Assembly: GCA_033763595.1 (NCBI GenBank)
Contig: JANRKH010000018.1
Location: 1 to 64,000 of the forward strand
Direction of reading: 5' to 3'
DNA from: JANRKH01 sp033763595
GTDB taxonomy: Bacteria > Pseudomonadota > Alphaproteobacteria > Rickettsiales > Rickettsiaceae
Length of the DNA: 64,000 bases
Within the stretch, counting starts at the first letter, position 1, and the number at the start of each line of letters is the position of its first letter. The position numbers were made by a program, and so were the translations under genes. The notes beneath the pieces were generated by a model that worked only from the letters and a program-made list of their open reading frames with translations, was not told the origin of the DNA and did no database searches. Below are positions 25,740 to 33,753 of the stretch, in pieces.

Positions 25740-27554
25740 ATGCATAAATTTCGAACACATAATTGCTCCTCCCTAAGCTTACGTGATACTGGAAAAAAAG
25801 TAAAGCTCTCAGGTTGGGTACATAGAAGAAGAGATCACGGAAATCTGCTTTTTATAGATTTGAGGGATCATTATGGCATAACTCAGCTATTATTCAACGA
25901 TTCTGATAAGGAGCTTATGGAATTTGCTTCAAGAGTTAGGTTTGAGAGTGTTATCACCATAGAAGGTACTGTCGTTGCTCGCTCTGAAGATGCAAGGAAT
26001 AATTCCTTAGAAACAGGTGAGATTGAGGTTATTGTTGCTTCCATGCATGTAGAATCTGCGGCTGAAATGCTTCCTTTTATGGTCAGCTCCGATCAGGAAG
26101 CTCCGGAGGACTTGAGGTTAAAATATAGATTCCTAGACCTAAGGCGCAAAAAGTTACATGATAATATCATATTAAGATCAAATGTTATAGCAACAATGCG
26201 TTCCTTACTTCACGAACAAGGTTTTATAGAGTTTCAGACTCCAATACTTACTGCGAGCTCACCTGAGGGCGCAAGGGACTTTCTAGTACCGAGTAGGCTT
26301 CATCCTGGAAGATTTTATGCTCTTCCGCAGGCGCCACAACAATTTAAGCAATTATTAATGGTCTCTGGCTTTGATAAATATTTTCAAATTGCCCCTTGTT
26401 TTAGAGATGAGGACGCAAGAGCAGATAGATCTCCAGGAGAATTTTATCAACTTGACATGGAAATGTCATTTGTAACTCAAGAGGATGTATTTGTGACTCT
26501 TGAGCCCTTAATGCACAAAATCTTTACAAAATTCGGCAATAAAAAAGTGTCAGACTTTCCTTTTCCAAGAATAAAATATGCTGATGCACTTCTAAAATAT
26601 GGCTCGGACAAGCCTGACCTGAGAAATCCGATAGAAATTTCCGATGTGTCAAATATATTCAAAACTTCTGATTTTGCCGTCTTTAGAGATAATATAATTA
26701 AGGGCGCAAAAGTAAGAGCAATACCCGCAAAAGGAACTGCGTCAATGCCTCGAAAGTTTTTCGATAATCTTGTAAATTACGCAATTTCTGAGGGTGCTGG
26801 TGGGCTTGGATATATCCAAATTGATGAGGATGGAAATGCAAAAGGACCTGTAGCGAAATTCTTATCAATAGATCATTTAAAAGATCTGATGGATCTTCTA
26901 AATATCAAAGCTGGTGATTCAGTGTTCTTCATTTGCGCACATGAAGAAGATGCTGTTAAACTTTCGGGTAAAATTAGGACAAAAATTGGTAATGAACTTG
27001 GGCTTATTACAAAAGATGAATTTAAATTTTGCTGGATAACAGACTTTCCGTTTTATGAATGGAATGAAGATGAAAAAAGGTTAGATTTTAGCCATAATCC
27101 TTTCTCTATGCCACAAGGAGGTATTGAAGCGCTTGAAGCAGCAAAAACAAATGAAGAGCTTCTAAAAATATGCGCTTATCAATATGATATAGTATGTAAC
27201 GGCATTGAGTTATCTAGCGGCGCTATTAGAAACCATCAACCAGACCTTATGTACAAAGCCTTTGAAATAGCTGGTTATAACAGAAATGTAGTTGATGAAA
27301 AATTCGGTGGCATGATTAGAGCGTTTAAATGCGGCGCTCCTCCGCACGGAGGCATTGCCCCAGGCGTTGATAGAATAGTTATGCTTCTTGCAGATGAACC
27401 AAATATTAGGGAGATTATAGCATTCCCAATGAATCAACAAGCCGAGGATTTATTAATGCAGGCCCCTTCTTATGTTGAAGAAAGACAATTGCGTGAGCTA
27501 AATATCATGCTTTCCCCTTCCGCCAAATCAGAAATAACAAAAAAACAAAAATAG
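25740..27554 (+). CDS. aspS: Aspartyl-tRNA synthetase
   Basis: This is a 604-residue bacterial-type class II synthetase. The N-terminal OB fold (VKLSGWVHRRRDHGNLLFIDLRD) binds the anticodon. The catalytic core has motif 2 (FRDEDARADRSPGEFYQLD) and motif 3 (GGIAPGVDRIVML), with the bacterial GAD insertion between them. It charges tRNA-Asp. In Rickettsiales it is usually non-discriminating and also charges tRNA-Asn for GatCAB; that is family knowledge, not visible here. The next gene follows after only 7 nt. Confidence 0.97.
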   Translation: MHKFRTHNCSSLSLRDTGKKVKLSGWVHRRRDHGNLLFIDLRDHYGITQLLFNDSDKELMEFASRVRFESVITIEGTVVARSEDARNNSLETGEIEVIVASMHVESAAEMLPFMVSSDQEAPEDLRLKYRFLDLRRKKLHDNIILRSNVIATMRSLLHEQGFIEFQTPILTASSPEGARDFLVPSRLHPGRFYALPQAPQQFKQLLMVSGFDKYFQIAPCFRDEDARADRSPGEFYQLDMEMSFVTQEDVFVTLEPLMHKIFTKFGNKKVSDFPFPRIKYADALLKYGSDKPDLRNPIEISDVSNIFKTSDFAVFRDNIIKGAKVRAIPAKGTASMPRKFFDNLVNYAISEGAGGLGYIQIDEDGNAKGPVAKFLSIDHLKDLMDLLNIKAGDSVFFICAHEEDAVKLSGKIRTKIGNELGLITKDEFKFCWITDFPFYEWNEDEKRLDFSHNPFSMPQGGIEALEAAKTNEELLKICAYQYDIVCNGIELSSGAIRNHQPDLMYKAFEIAGYNRNVVDEKFGGMIRAFKCGAPPHGGIAPGVDRIVMLLADEPNIREIIAFPMNQQAEDLLMQAPSYVEERQLRELNIMLSPSAKSEITKKQK

Positions 27555-27561
27555 TTCTCAT

Positions 27562-28779
27562 ATGTATTACAAGAAATTCGTAGCCTTGTTTTTATCTGGA
27601 ATAATACTCGTATCATGCGGAGCGCCTTCGCACAGCGATATCGCGAAGAATAAAATATCTGAATTTTTAAAAGACCACGCTGAAATGTCTATAATATACG
27701 ACATTGAAGTTGGAGGTAAAAATGTTGCAAGCGGTGCACAAGGCTTATCTGACAGATCGAGTGGTACAAAACTAGATTTAAATAGTAATGTACCTATAGC
27801 CTCAGCAACTAAAACAATTACTGCGGCTTTAATTTTAAAGCTTCAAGAAAAAGGTATGCTTACTATATACGACAAACTCACTAAGTTCTTTGAAGAAGAT
27901 TCAGAATGGTGGCCGAATGGTAAAGCGCCAAGCTGGGCTCATGATATAACAATTCATCATTTACTAAGTAATACAAGCGGCCTTGATGAATATGTCTTTA
28001 GCATGAAAATTGACCCATCTATGGGCCTTGAGGGCGCAAAGAAATTCGCTTTTGCCCAAATTGCAAAAAGCGATCTTTCCATAATTCCTGGGGAAAAATA
28101 TATTTATACTAATTCCAACTATTTTTTACTAGGTTTGATTGCGGAAAAAGTTACCGGCAAAGAACTAGGTGAATTATATAAGGAGGAATTTTTCACGCCT
28201 CTAGGCATGGAAAATACTCATCTTGCATCTTTCGAAGAAGCTACAAATTATCAAAGAGGGGCCTTAGAAACTTTACCTCGCCCTTATTTTGCCGTAACTA
28301 CTGATGCTGGAATAACTTATGTAGATGCAAAAGCTGATTTTTTCTTTATACCATTTTCTGATGGTGGAATAGTTTCGACTGTGAAAGATATGATGATTTG
28401 GAACAAAGCACTCCATCAAGGCAAAATTCTTTCAGAATTTTCATATAAAATTATGACAACCCCTTACAATGAGATTCCGGATAGATTATGCGAAAAATCA
28501 TATTACGGTTATGGCATAAAGATATCTGATTTTGGTAACGGCACCATCATGTACTTTCATCCCGGTGTGTTTATGGGTATAAGGAGCGAACAAGGCTACA
28601 TTCCAACAGCAAATATTTATTTTGCAGCTTTAAGTAACGTTATGGTACAAAGGTCAGTGACGAACGAACTCACTGACAATAAAGATAATCAAATTTTAAA
28701 ACTAGATATAGAATTTTTTAGAAAATCTATGGCAGATCTCGCTCAGGAAATAATCAGCCCGCAGCATCAAAAGCCTTAA
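27562..28779 (+). CDS. Serine beta-lactamase-family (class C / DD-peptidase-like) lipoprotein
   Basis: This 405-residue protein has an N-terminal signal with lipobox LVSC (Cys19). The active-site motifs of the beta-lactamase/PBP fold are SATK (Ser81, Lys84), YTN in place of YxN, and HPG in place of the KTG triad (HxG is common in this family of esterases and D-aminopeptidases). It probably hydrolyses a peptide or ester in the periplasm. Resistance should not be assumed. It starts 7 nt after aspS and is likely co-transcribed with it. It is typical of the serine hydrolases (COG1680) found in many bacteria. Confidence 0.85.
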   Translation: MYYKKFVALFLSGIILVSCGAPSHSDIAKNKISEFLKDHAEMSIIYDIEVGGKNVASGAQGLSDRSSGTKLDLNSNVPIASATKTITAALILKLQEKGMLTIYDKLTKFFEEDSEWWPNGKAPSWAHDITIHHLLSNTSGLDEYVFSMKIDPSMGLEGAKKFAFAQIAKSDLSIIPGEKYIYTNSNYFLLGLIAEKVTGKELGELYKEEFFTPLGMENTHLASFEEATNYQRGALETLPRPYFAVTTDAGITYVDAKADFFFIPFSDGGIVSTVKDMMIWNKALHQGKILSEFSYKIMTTPYNEIPDRLCEKSYYGYGIKISDFGNGTIMYFHPGVFMGIRSEQGYIPTANIYFAALSNVMVQRSVTNELTDNKDNQILKLDIEFFRKSMADLAQEIISPQHQKP

Positions 28780-29311
28780 ATCTTCAAGAAATTTACCCGC
28801 GATTTCCAACTCTCAACATTTAGGTCTTTGCGAGCTTCACGGCCAAGTGGTCTGTTTTTACATTAGATCTCCCCGCATAACCTTGCTTTGAGTGGTAATT
28901 TTGTCGTCAAAAGTGTTTTTCGCTACTCTAGATATTTATCTATGTTCAGGTATAAAGGCTGCTTTTTTCCTAAAAATGCCTTAACTCTACTTATACCAAA
29001 TCCCATTTTTAAGTACTTATCGTATAGCTCGTCGCTCACCTAACACGAGAGTAGGCTTCGTGACTTGCTCCTAGTATTATTTAATTCTAGAGATTTGGTA
29101 TTATAGGTTACGCGGGGAGGTCTATTTCCCTTTTACTTGTTACTTGTTATATTGCCTTGCGTCTCTACGATTCCTCGCTAATAGCAAGGGCGCAATTGCG
29201 GGTTGGAGTAGAATTTTTAAGAGAGTTCTATTGCAAGAGAGTCTAGGCCCAGGAAAAATCTAGAGAAAATAATCACTGCGTTCCCTCAGATGTATGAGCA
29301 ACGAAGAAATC
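28780..29311. other. Repeat-filled intergenic region with one repeat inside another
   Basis: There is no gene. Inverted arms AGATCTCCCCGCATAACC (28865-28882) and GGTTACGCGGGGAGGTCT (29106-29123), of R3 type, enclose a full R1 copy at 28994-29100. A degenerate R3 half, with GGGCGCAATTGCGGG and GGAGTAGAATTTTT, follows at about 29185-29245. Confidence 0.6.
28994..29100 (-). repeat. R1 repeat, minus orientation, inside an R3-type palindrome
   Basis: A full-length copy of 107 bp, reading TACCAAATCCCATTTTTAAG at left and TCTAGAGATTTGGTA at right on the plus strand. It has the CACGAGAGTAGGCTTCGTGA internal subtype. It lies 5 nt from the right arm of the surrounding inverted repeat. Confidence 0.75.
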
Positions 29312-30124
29312 TTAACTTGCTAGTATGTATAAAAACACAAATAGCAATAACCAAATTACATCAACAAAATGCCAGTACCAGGCGGCAAACTCAAAACCAA
29401 GATGGCCATTTCCAGGCGCAAAATGGCCAGCCCTTGCCCTAAAGTAACATACAGATAAAAAAATTGTGCCAATAATCACATGAATCCCGTGAAAACCAGT
29501 AATTAAAAAGAAATTAGAAGGATATATACCATCTTGCAAATTAAAACTTGCATGATGATATTCATATGCTTGAAATGCAGTGAACATAATACCTAGCAGA
29601 ACTGTAATACCGAGAGCCTTAGATAAATCTTTCTGATTATTCTCCTCAAGTGCGTAATGTGCCCAGGTAACAGTAGTTCCAGACAATAGAAGAATTAGAG
29701 TGTTTATGAAGGGAACATCCCAAGGATCAAATGTTTTTATGCCAGCAGGAGGCCACGTACCAGCCCCACTTGGCCACATATCAGTCAATAAATGTACTGG
29801 ATCTAACCAAAATTTAAAAAAAGACGCAAAAAATACTCCAAAAAAAGCTATTTCAGATAAAATAAATAATGCAACAGAAATTCTAAGGCCGTTTCTTACT
29901 GGCTCTGTATGAGCGCGATCTCTCCTTCCTTCTCTAATAACATCACTCCACCACAAATATAGTACTAATAATAAGAAAATTGTTCCAAACCCTAGTACGT
30001 AAAAACCAGGCAAAAAGCTTCTGAGTGATAAAACCGTCCCTATAGCTACAAAAAATAACGAAAAAGATGTCATGATAGGCCAAGGACTCGGCTCCAAAAT
30101 GTGAAAACTATGATTCTTATGCAT
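29312..30124 (-). CDS. ctaE: Cytochrome c oxidase subunit III
   Basis: This 270-residue integral membrane protein has seven hydrophobic spans. Family landmarks are WWSDVIREGR, FFGVFFASFFKFWLDPVH, HYALEENN, GFHGIHVIIGT and the C-terminal HLGFEFAAWYWHFVDVIWL. The conserved Glu and His of subunit III are present. It belongs to the aa3-type terminal oxidase of aerobic respiration in the inner membrane. It is the last gene of the fliF-to-ctaE run. Subunits I and II are not in the window. Confidence 0.97.
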   Translation of the reverse strand: MHKNHSFHILEPSPWPIMTSFSLFFVAIGTVLSLRSFLPGFYVLGFGTIFLLLVLYLWWSDVIREGRRDRAHTEPVRNGLRISVALFILSEIAFFGVFFASFFKFWLDPVHLLTDMWPSGAGTWPPAGIKTFDPWDVPFINTLILLLSGTTVTWAHYALEENNQKDLSKALGITVLLGIMFTAFQAYEYHHASFNLQDGIYPSNFFLITGFHGIHVIIGTIFLSVCYFRARAGHFAPGNGHLGFEFAAWYWHFVDVIWLLLFVFLYILAS

Positions 30125-30179
30125 ACTAATTCCTTAACTTATTAACTAATAATAAGTTTTTCTTATAATAATCTCAAGA

Positions 30180-30716
30180 TTATTTATGAATTTCCCTTAT
30201 TTTAAAAAAACTATATGATAAAATTATTGTATCTACGTCACGCATAGATTGATCTTCATCGAAAGTTGGATCGATAAAAAAGGAAACTGGGAAAAGAACT
30301 TTTTGCCCTGGTTCTATCATTTGCTCCTGAAAACAAAAACATTCAATTTTGTTAAAATATTTGCCAGCTTTTTGAGGTGTGACATTATAAACAGCAGTAC
30401 CAACTATGGAGTTTTTGTCGTGACTTATAGCCTCATAAAATACCAAATGATTCTCTCCCGTTGTAACTGTTATCTTTTTTTGCTTAGGACGAAAATTCCA
30501 CGATAAACCAGGCTCTATATTGGAATCAAAACTAATATTTACCCTTTTTTTTCCCTTTTTTTGCGCTCCGGTGTCAGATTCTCTTGTGGTACCGCCGACG
30601 CCGGTTACCTTGCAGAAAATATTATAAATAGGTACTGACGCAAAGGTCAAAAAAACCATTCCTATAATTAAGTAAATGAGGGATCTTACTAATTCTAATT
30701 TGGGATTAGAGAACAC
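30180..30716 (-). CDS. ctaG: Cytochrome c oxidase assembly protein CtaG/Cox11
   Basis: This 178-residue protein has one N-terminal membrane span (LIYLIIGMVFLTFASVPIYNIFCKVTG) and a periplasmic immunoglobulin-like copper domain. The copper motif CFCF is present in IECFCFQEQ. The YNIFC and PIYN residues at the membrane edge match Cox11. It delivers copper to the CuB centre of oxidase subunit I. Its ATG overlaps the upstream 39-codon gene by 11 nt, and ctaE follows after 55 nt. Confidence 0.95.
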   Translation of the reverse strand: MFSNPKLELVRSLIYLIIGMVFLTFASVPIYNIFCKVTGVGGTTRESDTGAQKKGKKRVNISFDSNIEPGLSWNFRPKQKKITVTTGENHLVFYEAISHDKNSIVGTAVYNVTPQKAGKYFNKIECFCFQEQMIEPGQKVLFPVSFFIDPTFDEDQSMRDVDTIILSYSFFKIREIHK

Positions 30717-30825
30717 TTAATTTAACCAAGGTAGCTATGTAGAATAAAGTCATCAATATTACGAGAGAAAATAAAACAAAGTAATTTTTTGATCTTTGCT
30801 TTCTTTGTAGCGCTTTGATTTTCAT
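30706..30825 (-). CDS. Small single-span protein, CoxF-like
   Basis: This 39-codon frame reads MKIKALQRKQRSKN, a hydrophobic span (YFVLFSLVILMTLFYIATLV) and KLSVL. A basic N-terminus, one span and a TLVKL end immediately before ctaG fit the small CoxF assembly-type proteins that many alphaproteobacteria encode in the same place. It starts 1 nt after the motA stop and overlaps the start of ctaG by 11 nt, which argues for coupled translation. It is too short for certainty on sequence alone. Confidence 0.55.
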   Translation of the reverse strand: MKIKALQRKQRSKNYFVLFSLVILMTLFYIATLVKLSVL

Positions 30826-30826
30826 A

Positions 30827-31624
30827 TTAATAATGATAATAGATTATTTTCTTTCCGGGAGGCAGAATTGAATTAATTGTCGATTCTAAATTTCTAGGAT
30901 TTTCCTTTGTGGCTATTGATAATACTATCTTCTGCATTATTGTTAAATTGAGGATATCCTCTTTTAAATTTTTTTCTAGCTTAGATGCAAGAGGAATTAA
31001 TATTAAGTACGAAAATATAGCCCCGTATAGTGTAGTAAGTAAAGCAACTGACAAGCCCTGCCCTATGTTATTTATGTCATTAATACTAGAAAGCATTTGC
31101 ACAAGGCCAACTATCGTCCCTATGAGACCGCAGGCAGGAGCAAGTTCAGACGCTCTTCGTATCAAGTGAGAGACGGTCATTTTGTCTTCATGGTATGAAT
31201 ATATTTCCTGGGTGATTAGGCTTTCTATTAGTTCTGGCTTTTCATTATCGACTAAAAAATTCATCCATTTTAAAAATAGTTTATGCTTAAGCGGTAAGGT
31301 GAACATTTTTTTATCAAGCTTCATGAGACCTTTTTTATAGCAAATTTCTGAAGATTTAATTCCCATTATTGCAACAACATTGGGATTTGCCGGAGACTGG
31401 ATAATTACCTCTGCACTTGTAAAAAATGCATTTACAAGGTCCCTGATTGAAAAGCAAGCGCATGAAGCTGTAATCGTTAGTCCTAGGACTAAGAATAAAG
31501 AAGAAAAGCTTATGTAATTCCTAACATCGCTTGTAAAAGATACGCTAACAAAAAAAATGATAAGAGATGACAAAATGCCAATCAAGGTTGATAAATCAAC
31601 CTTCTTCATTTCGTAATATGTCAT
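30827..31624 (-). CDS. motA: Flagellar motor stator protein MotA
   Basis: This 265-residue membrane protein has four hydrophobic segments. MotA landmarks are TLIGILSSLIIFF at the N-terminus, the cytoplasmic loop with RRASELAPACGLIGTIVGLVQML and GLSVALLTTLYGAIFSYLILIPLASKL. It forms the proton channel and stator with MotB, which is not in the window. Its start overlaps the fliN stop as ATGA. At the other end, a small cytochrome-oxidase-type gene begins after 1 nt, joining the motility and respiratory genes. Confidence 0.93.
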   Translation of the reverse strand: MTYYEMKKVDLSTLIGILSSLIIFFVSVSFTSDVRNYISFSSLFLVLGLTITASCACFSIRDLVNAFFTSAEVIIQSPANPNVVAIMGIKSSEICYKKGLMKLDKKMFTLPLKHKLFLKWMNFLVDNEKPELIESLITQEIYSYHEDKMTVSHLIRRASELAPACGLIGTIVGLVQMLSSINDINNIGQGLSVALLTTLYGAIFSYLILIPLASKLEKNLKEDILNLTIMQKIVLSIATKENPRNLESTINSILPPGKKIIYYHY

Positions 31625-31890
31625 TTTACTTCTTTATCTGGTGCAACTATTTCGGTTAAAGTAACACCGATTTTATTCTCAACTACTACTATCTCGCCCT
31701 TAGCAACAATCTTACTATTGACGTAAATATCAACTGGCTCGCCTATATTACGCTCAAGTTCGATCACCGCTCCTCTACCAAGCTTTAGTAAGTTACTAAG
31801 CTGTATCGATGTTTTGCCAAGTACAACTGAAATTTGTACAGGCACATCATATAATGCATCCAATGTAAGATTTTTTTCTTGCGCTGTCAT
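31621..31890 (-). CDS. fliN: Flagellar motor switch protein FliN
   Basis: This 89-residue protein is essentially a single SpoA (FliN C-terminal) domain: VPVQISVVLGKTSIQLSNLL, GRGAVIELERNIGEPVDIYVN and VAKGEIVVVENKIGVTLTEI. The length is at the short end for FliN, with no extended N-terminus. It forms the lower C-ring and takes part in rotation switching and export. It begins 18 nt after the fliH-like gene and overlaps motA by 4 nt. Confidence 0.95.
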   Translation of the reverse strand: MTAQEKNLTLDALYDVPVQISVVLGKTSIQLSNLLKLGRGAVIELERNIGEPVDIYVNSKIVAKGEIVVVENKIGVTLTEIVAPDKEVK

Positions 31891-31908
31891 TCTTTTACCT
31901 ACCTATAA

Positions 31909-32655
31909 CTAATCTTGTTTAAACTTGCTTATTAATTCTTCAATTTCTTTTTTTTGCAAGTTTCTATCATATACAAACATTGCATTTTTATACTCTACTA
32001 TACAATCGTTTTCATTTACCTCTTCATCAGCTATTACATCAATATCTGTATTTTTAAAAGTATTTTCATTGCTTGATATTATTTTTTTTAACAGCTGAGT
32101 TTGGTTTGCATTAACCCTTATTGTCACTTTATTTCCTTCTCTATTTTTCTTAATAATCTCTTCTAATTTATTATTGAGCAATTTTGAAAAATCTGTTGGT
32201 AAGTTAGTGATGATTTTGTCTAGTAATATCTCAAAAAAGGATGCAGTAAGCTCGAGATATTCCTCTGATGGATCGTATTTCTCTTTAAGTTCATCGATCT
32301 TTGAAGATAAAATATTTATTAACTCTTTTTCTTGCTCATTTTCTCTAAGAGCTTCAGAGATCCTCGCTTCTGATTCTGCTAATCCTAATTTTCTGCCATT
32401 TTCAAAAGCTAGTTTTTTTATAGAATCTAGTTCTTCTGCCGATACACTTAAGTAATTTTGACTTATTACGTCTGGTAGATTTACTTCATTTGCTTCAATT
32501 ACTAGATGTTCTTGTTGATTTTCCACAATTTTAGAAAGATGCTGCATAACTACTTCGTCAATTGTTTCATCTTTTTGAGATGTAACAACGGTAGTTTCGA
32601 CCATGTTACCAGATGGCAATTGCTTGAAAATATATTTTTTTGCCATTAAGACCAT
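31909..32655 (-). CDS. fliH: FliH-like flagellar assembly protein
   Basis: This 248-residue soluble protein has an acidic helical middle region (EELDSIKKLAFENGRKLGLAESEARISEALREN) typical of the FliH coiled stalk. A C-terminal domain follows with VTIRVNANQTQLLKKII and DCIVEYKNAMFVYDRNLQKKEI. FliH holds the export ATPase FliI in check at the base of the flagellum. Identity is weak at sequence level and leans on its place between fliG and fliN. The true start may be the Met at 32646 (MAKKYIF). Confidence 0.7.
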   Translation of the reverse strand: MVLMAKKYIFKQLPSGNMVETTVVTSQKDETIDEVVMQHLSKIVENQQEHLVIEANEVNLPDVISQNYLSVSAEELDSIKKLAFENGRKLGLAESEARISEALRENEQEKELINILSSKIDELKEKYDPSEEYLELTASFFEILLDKIITNLPTDFSKLLNNKLEEIIKKNREGNKVTIRVNANQTQLLKKIISSNENTFKNTDIDVIADEEVNENDCIVEYKNAMFVYDRNLQKKEIEELISKFKQD

Positions 32656-32737
32656 TGATTATATTTATTTTAGTTAGGATTGATATACAGAAAACTTCTG
32701 ACCTTCGATCTTGATAATGATACCGTAATTCTGATAA

Positions 32738-33751
32738 TTATATATACTCATCTCCACCTTCTTCTGAAACTGAAATTTCTCCTTTGGCAATTAACTCTTT
32801 CGTCACTCCTATAATCTGAGACTGAGCTTCGTCTACATCCTTTACTTTTACAGGCCCAAGAGCCTCGAGCTCATCCTGAATAATTCTTGCAGCTCTTTGA
32901 GACATGCTTGATAAAAACAAATCTTTTATTTTTTCCGAACTACCCTTTAATGCAAGTGTAAGCTTAGACTTATCAATAGATCTGAGTAGAATCTGCGCTC
33001 CATCAGTCCCAATCTTGATAAGATCCTCAAATGTGAACATAAGATTTTTAATCTTCTCTGCATCTTCTGGAGATTCTTTTTCAAGCATGTCCATAAATTT
33101 ACTTTCAGTATTTCTGTCTAAGCTATTGAAAATATCTGCCATCATTTCATAGCTATCTCTTTTATGAGTCTTAGAAATACTACTAATAAATTCAGCCCTC
33201 AAAATTCTTTCGACTCTATCTAGCACGTCCTTTTTAACAGATCCCATCCGTAGCATTCTTCTGATAATTTCTAGAGAAAATTGCTCTGGTAAATTACTAA
33301 TGACTTTTGCCGCATGATTTGATGTCATTTTAGATAAAATAAGTGCCGCGGTTTGAGGATGCTCATTTTTAAGGTATGTTGCAAGCATCTCTTCGCTTAC
33401 ATTACCTAATTTTTCCCAAGTATTTTTTCCCTGTGGACCCTGAATTTCCTCCATAAGTATTTGTACTCTACTTTTATCGAGTACTTTCTCGAGTAATTTT
33501 TGCGTTGATTGTACACTTCCAAAAAAATTACTCTCTCCACTAAATGAACTTAAAAACTGCTGTAATATTTTATCTACAACCTCAGAAGTAACAGAGCCAA
33601 GTTGAGACATTGCATGGGATACTTCTTTTATTTCATCCTCTGAAAGCATAGATAGTACCTTTGTTGCATTCTGATCAGACATAGAGAGCATAACAATTGC
33701 AGCTTTTTGTACGCCTTTGAGTTTAGTTACATCTTTTGTGTCAATTGCCAT
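32738..33751 (-). CDS. fliG: Flagellar motor switch protein FliG
   Basis: This is a 337-residue protein of normal FliG length. The N-terminal domain (KLKGVQKAAIVMLSMSDQNATKVLSML) docks on FliF. The middle domain has the EHPQTAALILSKM hallmark. The C-terminal domain (FTFEDLIKIGTDGAQILLRSIDKSKLTLALKG, then SQRAARIIQDELEALGPV) carries the charged residues that meet MotA. It is the torque-generating rotor protein. It starts 2 nt after the fliF stop codon, and translation is probably coupled. Confidence 0.97.
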   Translation of the reverse strand: MAIDTKDVTKLKGVQKAAIVMLSMSDQNATKVLSMLSEDEIKEVSHAMSQLGSVTSEVVDKILQQFLSSFSGESNFFGSVQSTQKLLEKVLDKSRVQILMEEIQGPQGKNTWEKLGNVSEEMLATYLKNEHPQTAALILSKMTSNHAAKVISNLPEQFSLEIIRRMLRMGSVKKDVLDRVERILRAEFISSISKTHKRDSYEMMADIFNSLDRNTESKFMDMLEKESPEDAEKIKNLMFTFEDLIKIGTDGAQILLRSIDKSKLTLALKGSSEKIKDLFLSSMSQRAARIIQDELEALGPVKVKDVDEAQSQIIGVTKELIAKGEISVSEEGGDEYI

Positions 33752-33753
33752 AA

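Noticed and set aside
27562..28779. Antibiotic-resistance beta-lactamase
   Set aside because: The motifs SATK, YTN and HPG fit the broad serine hydrolase/DD-peptidase group, and nothing shows activity on beta-lactams.
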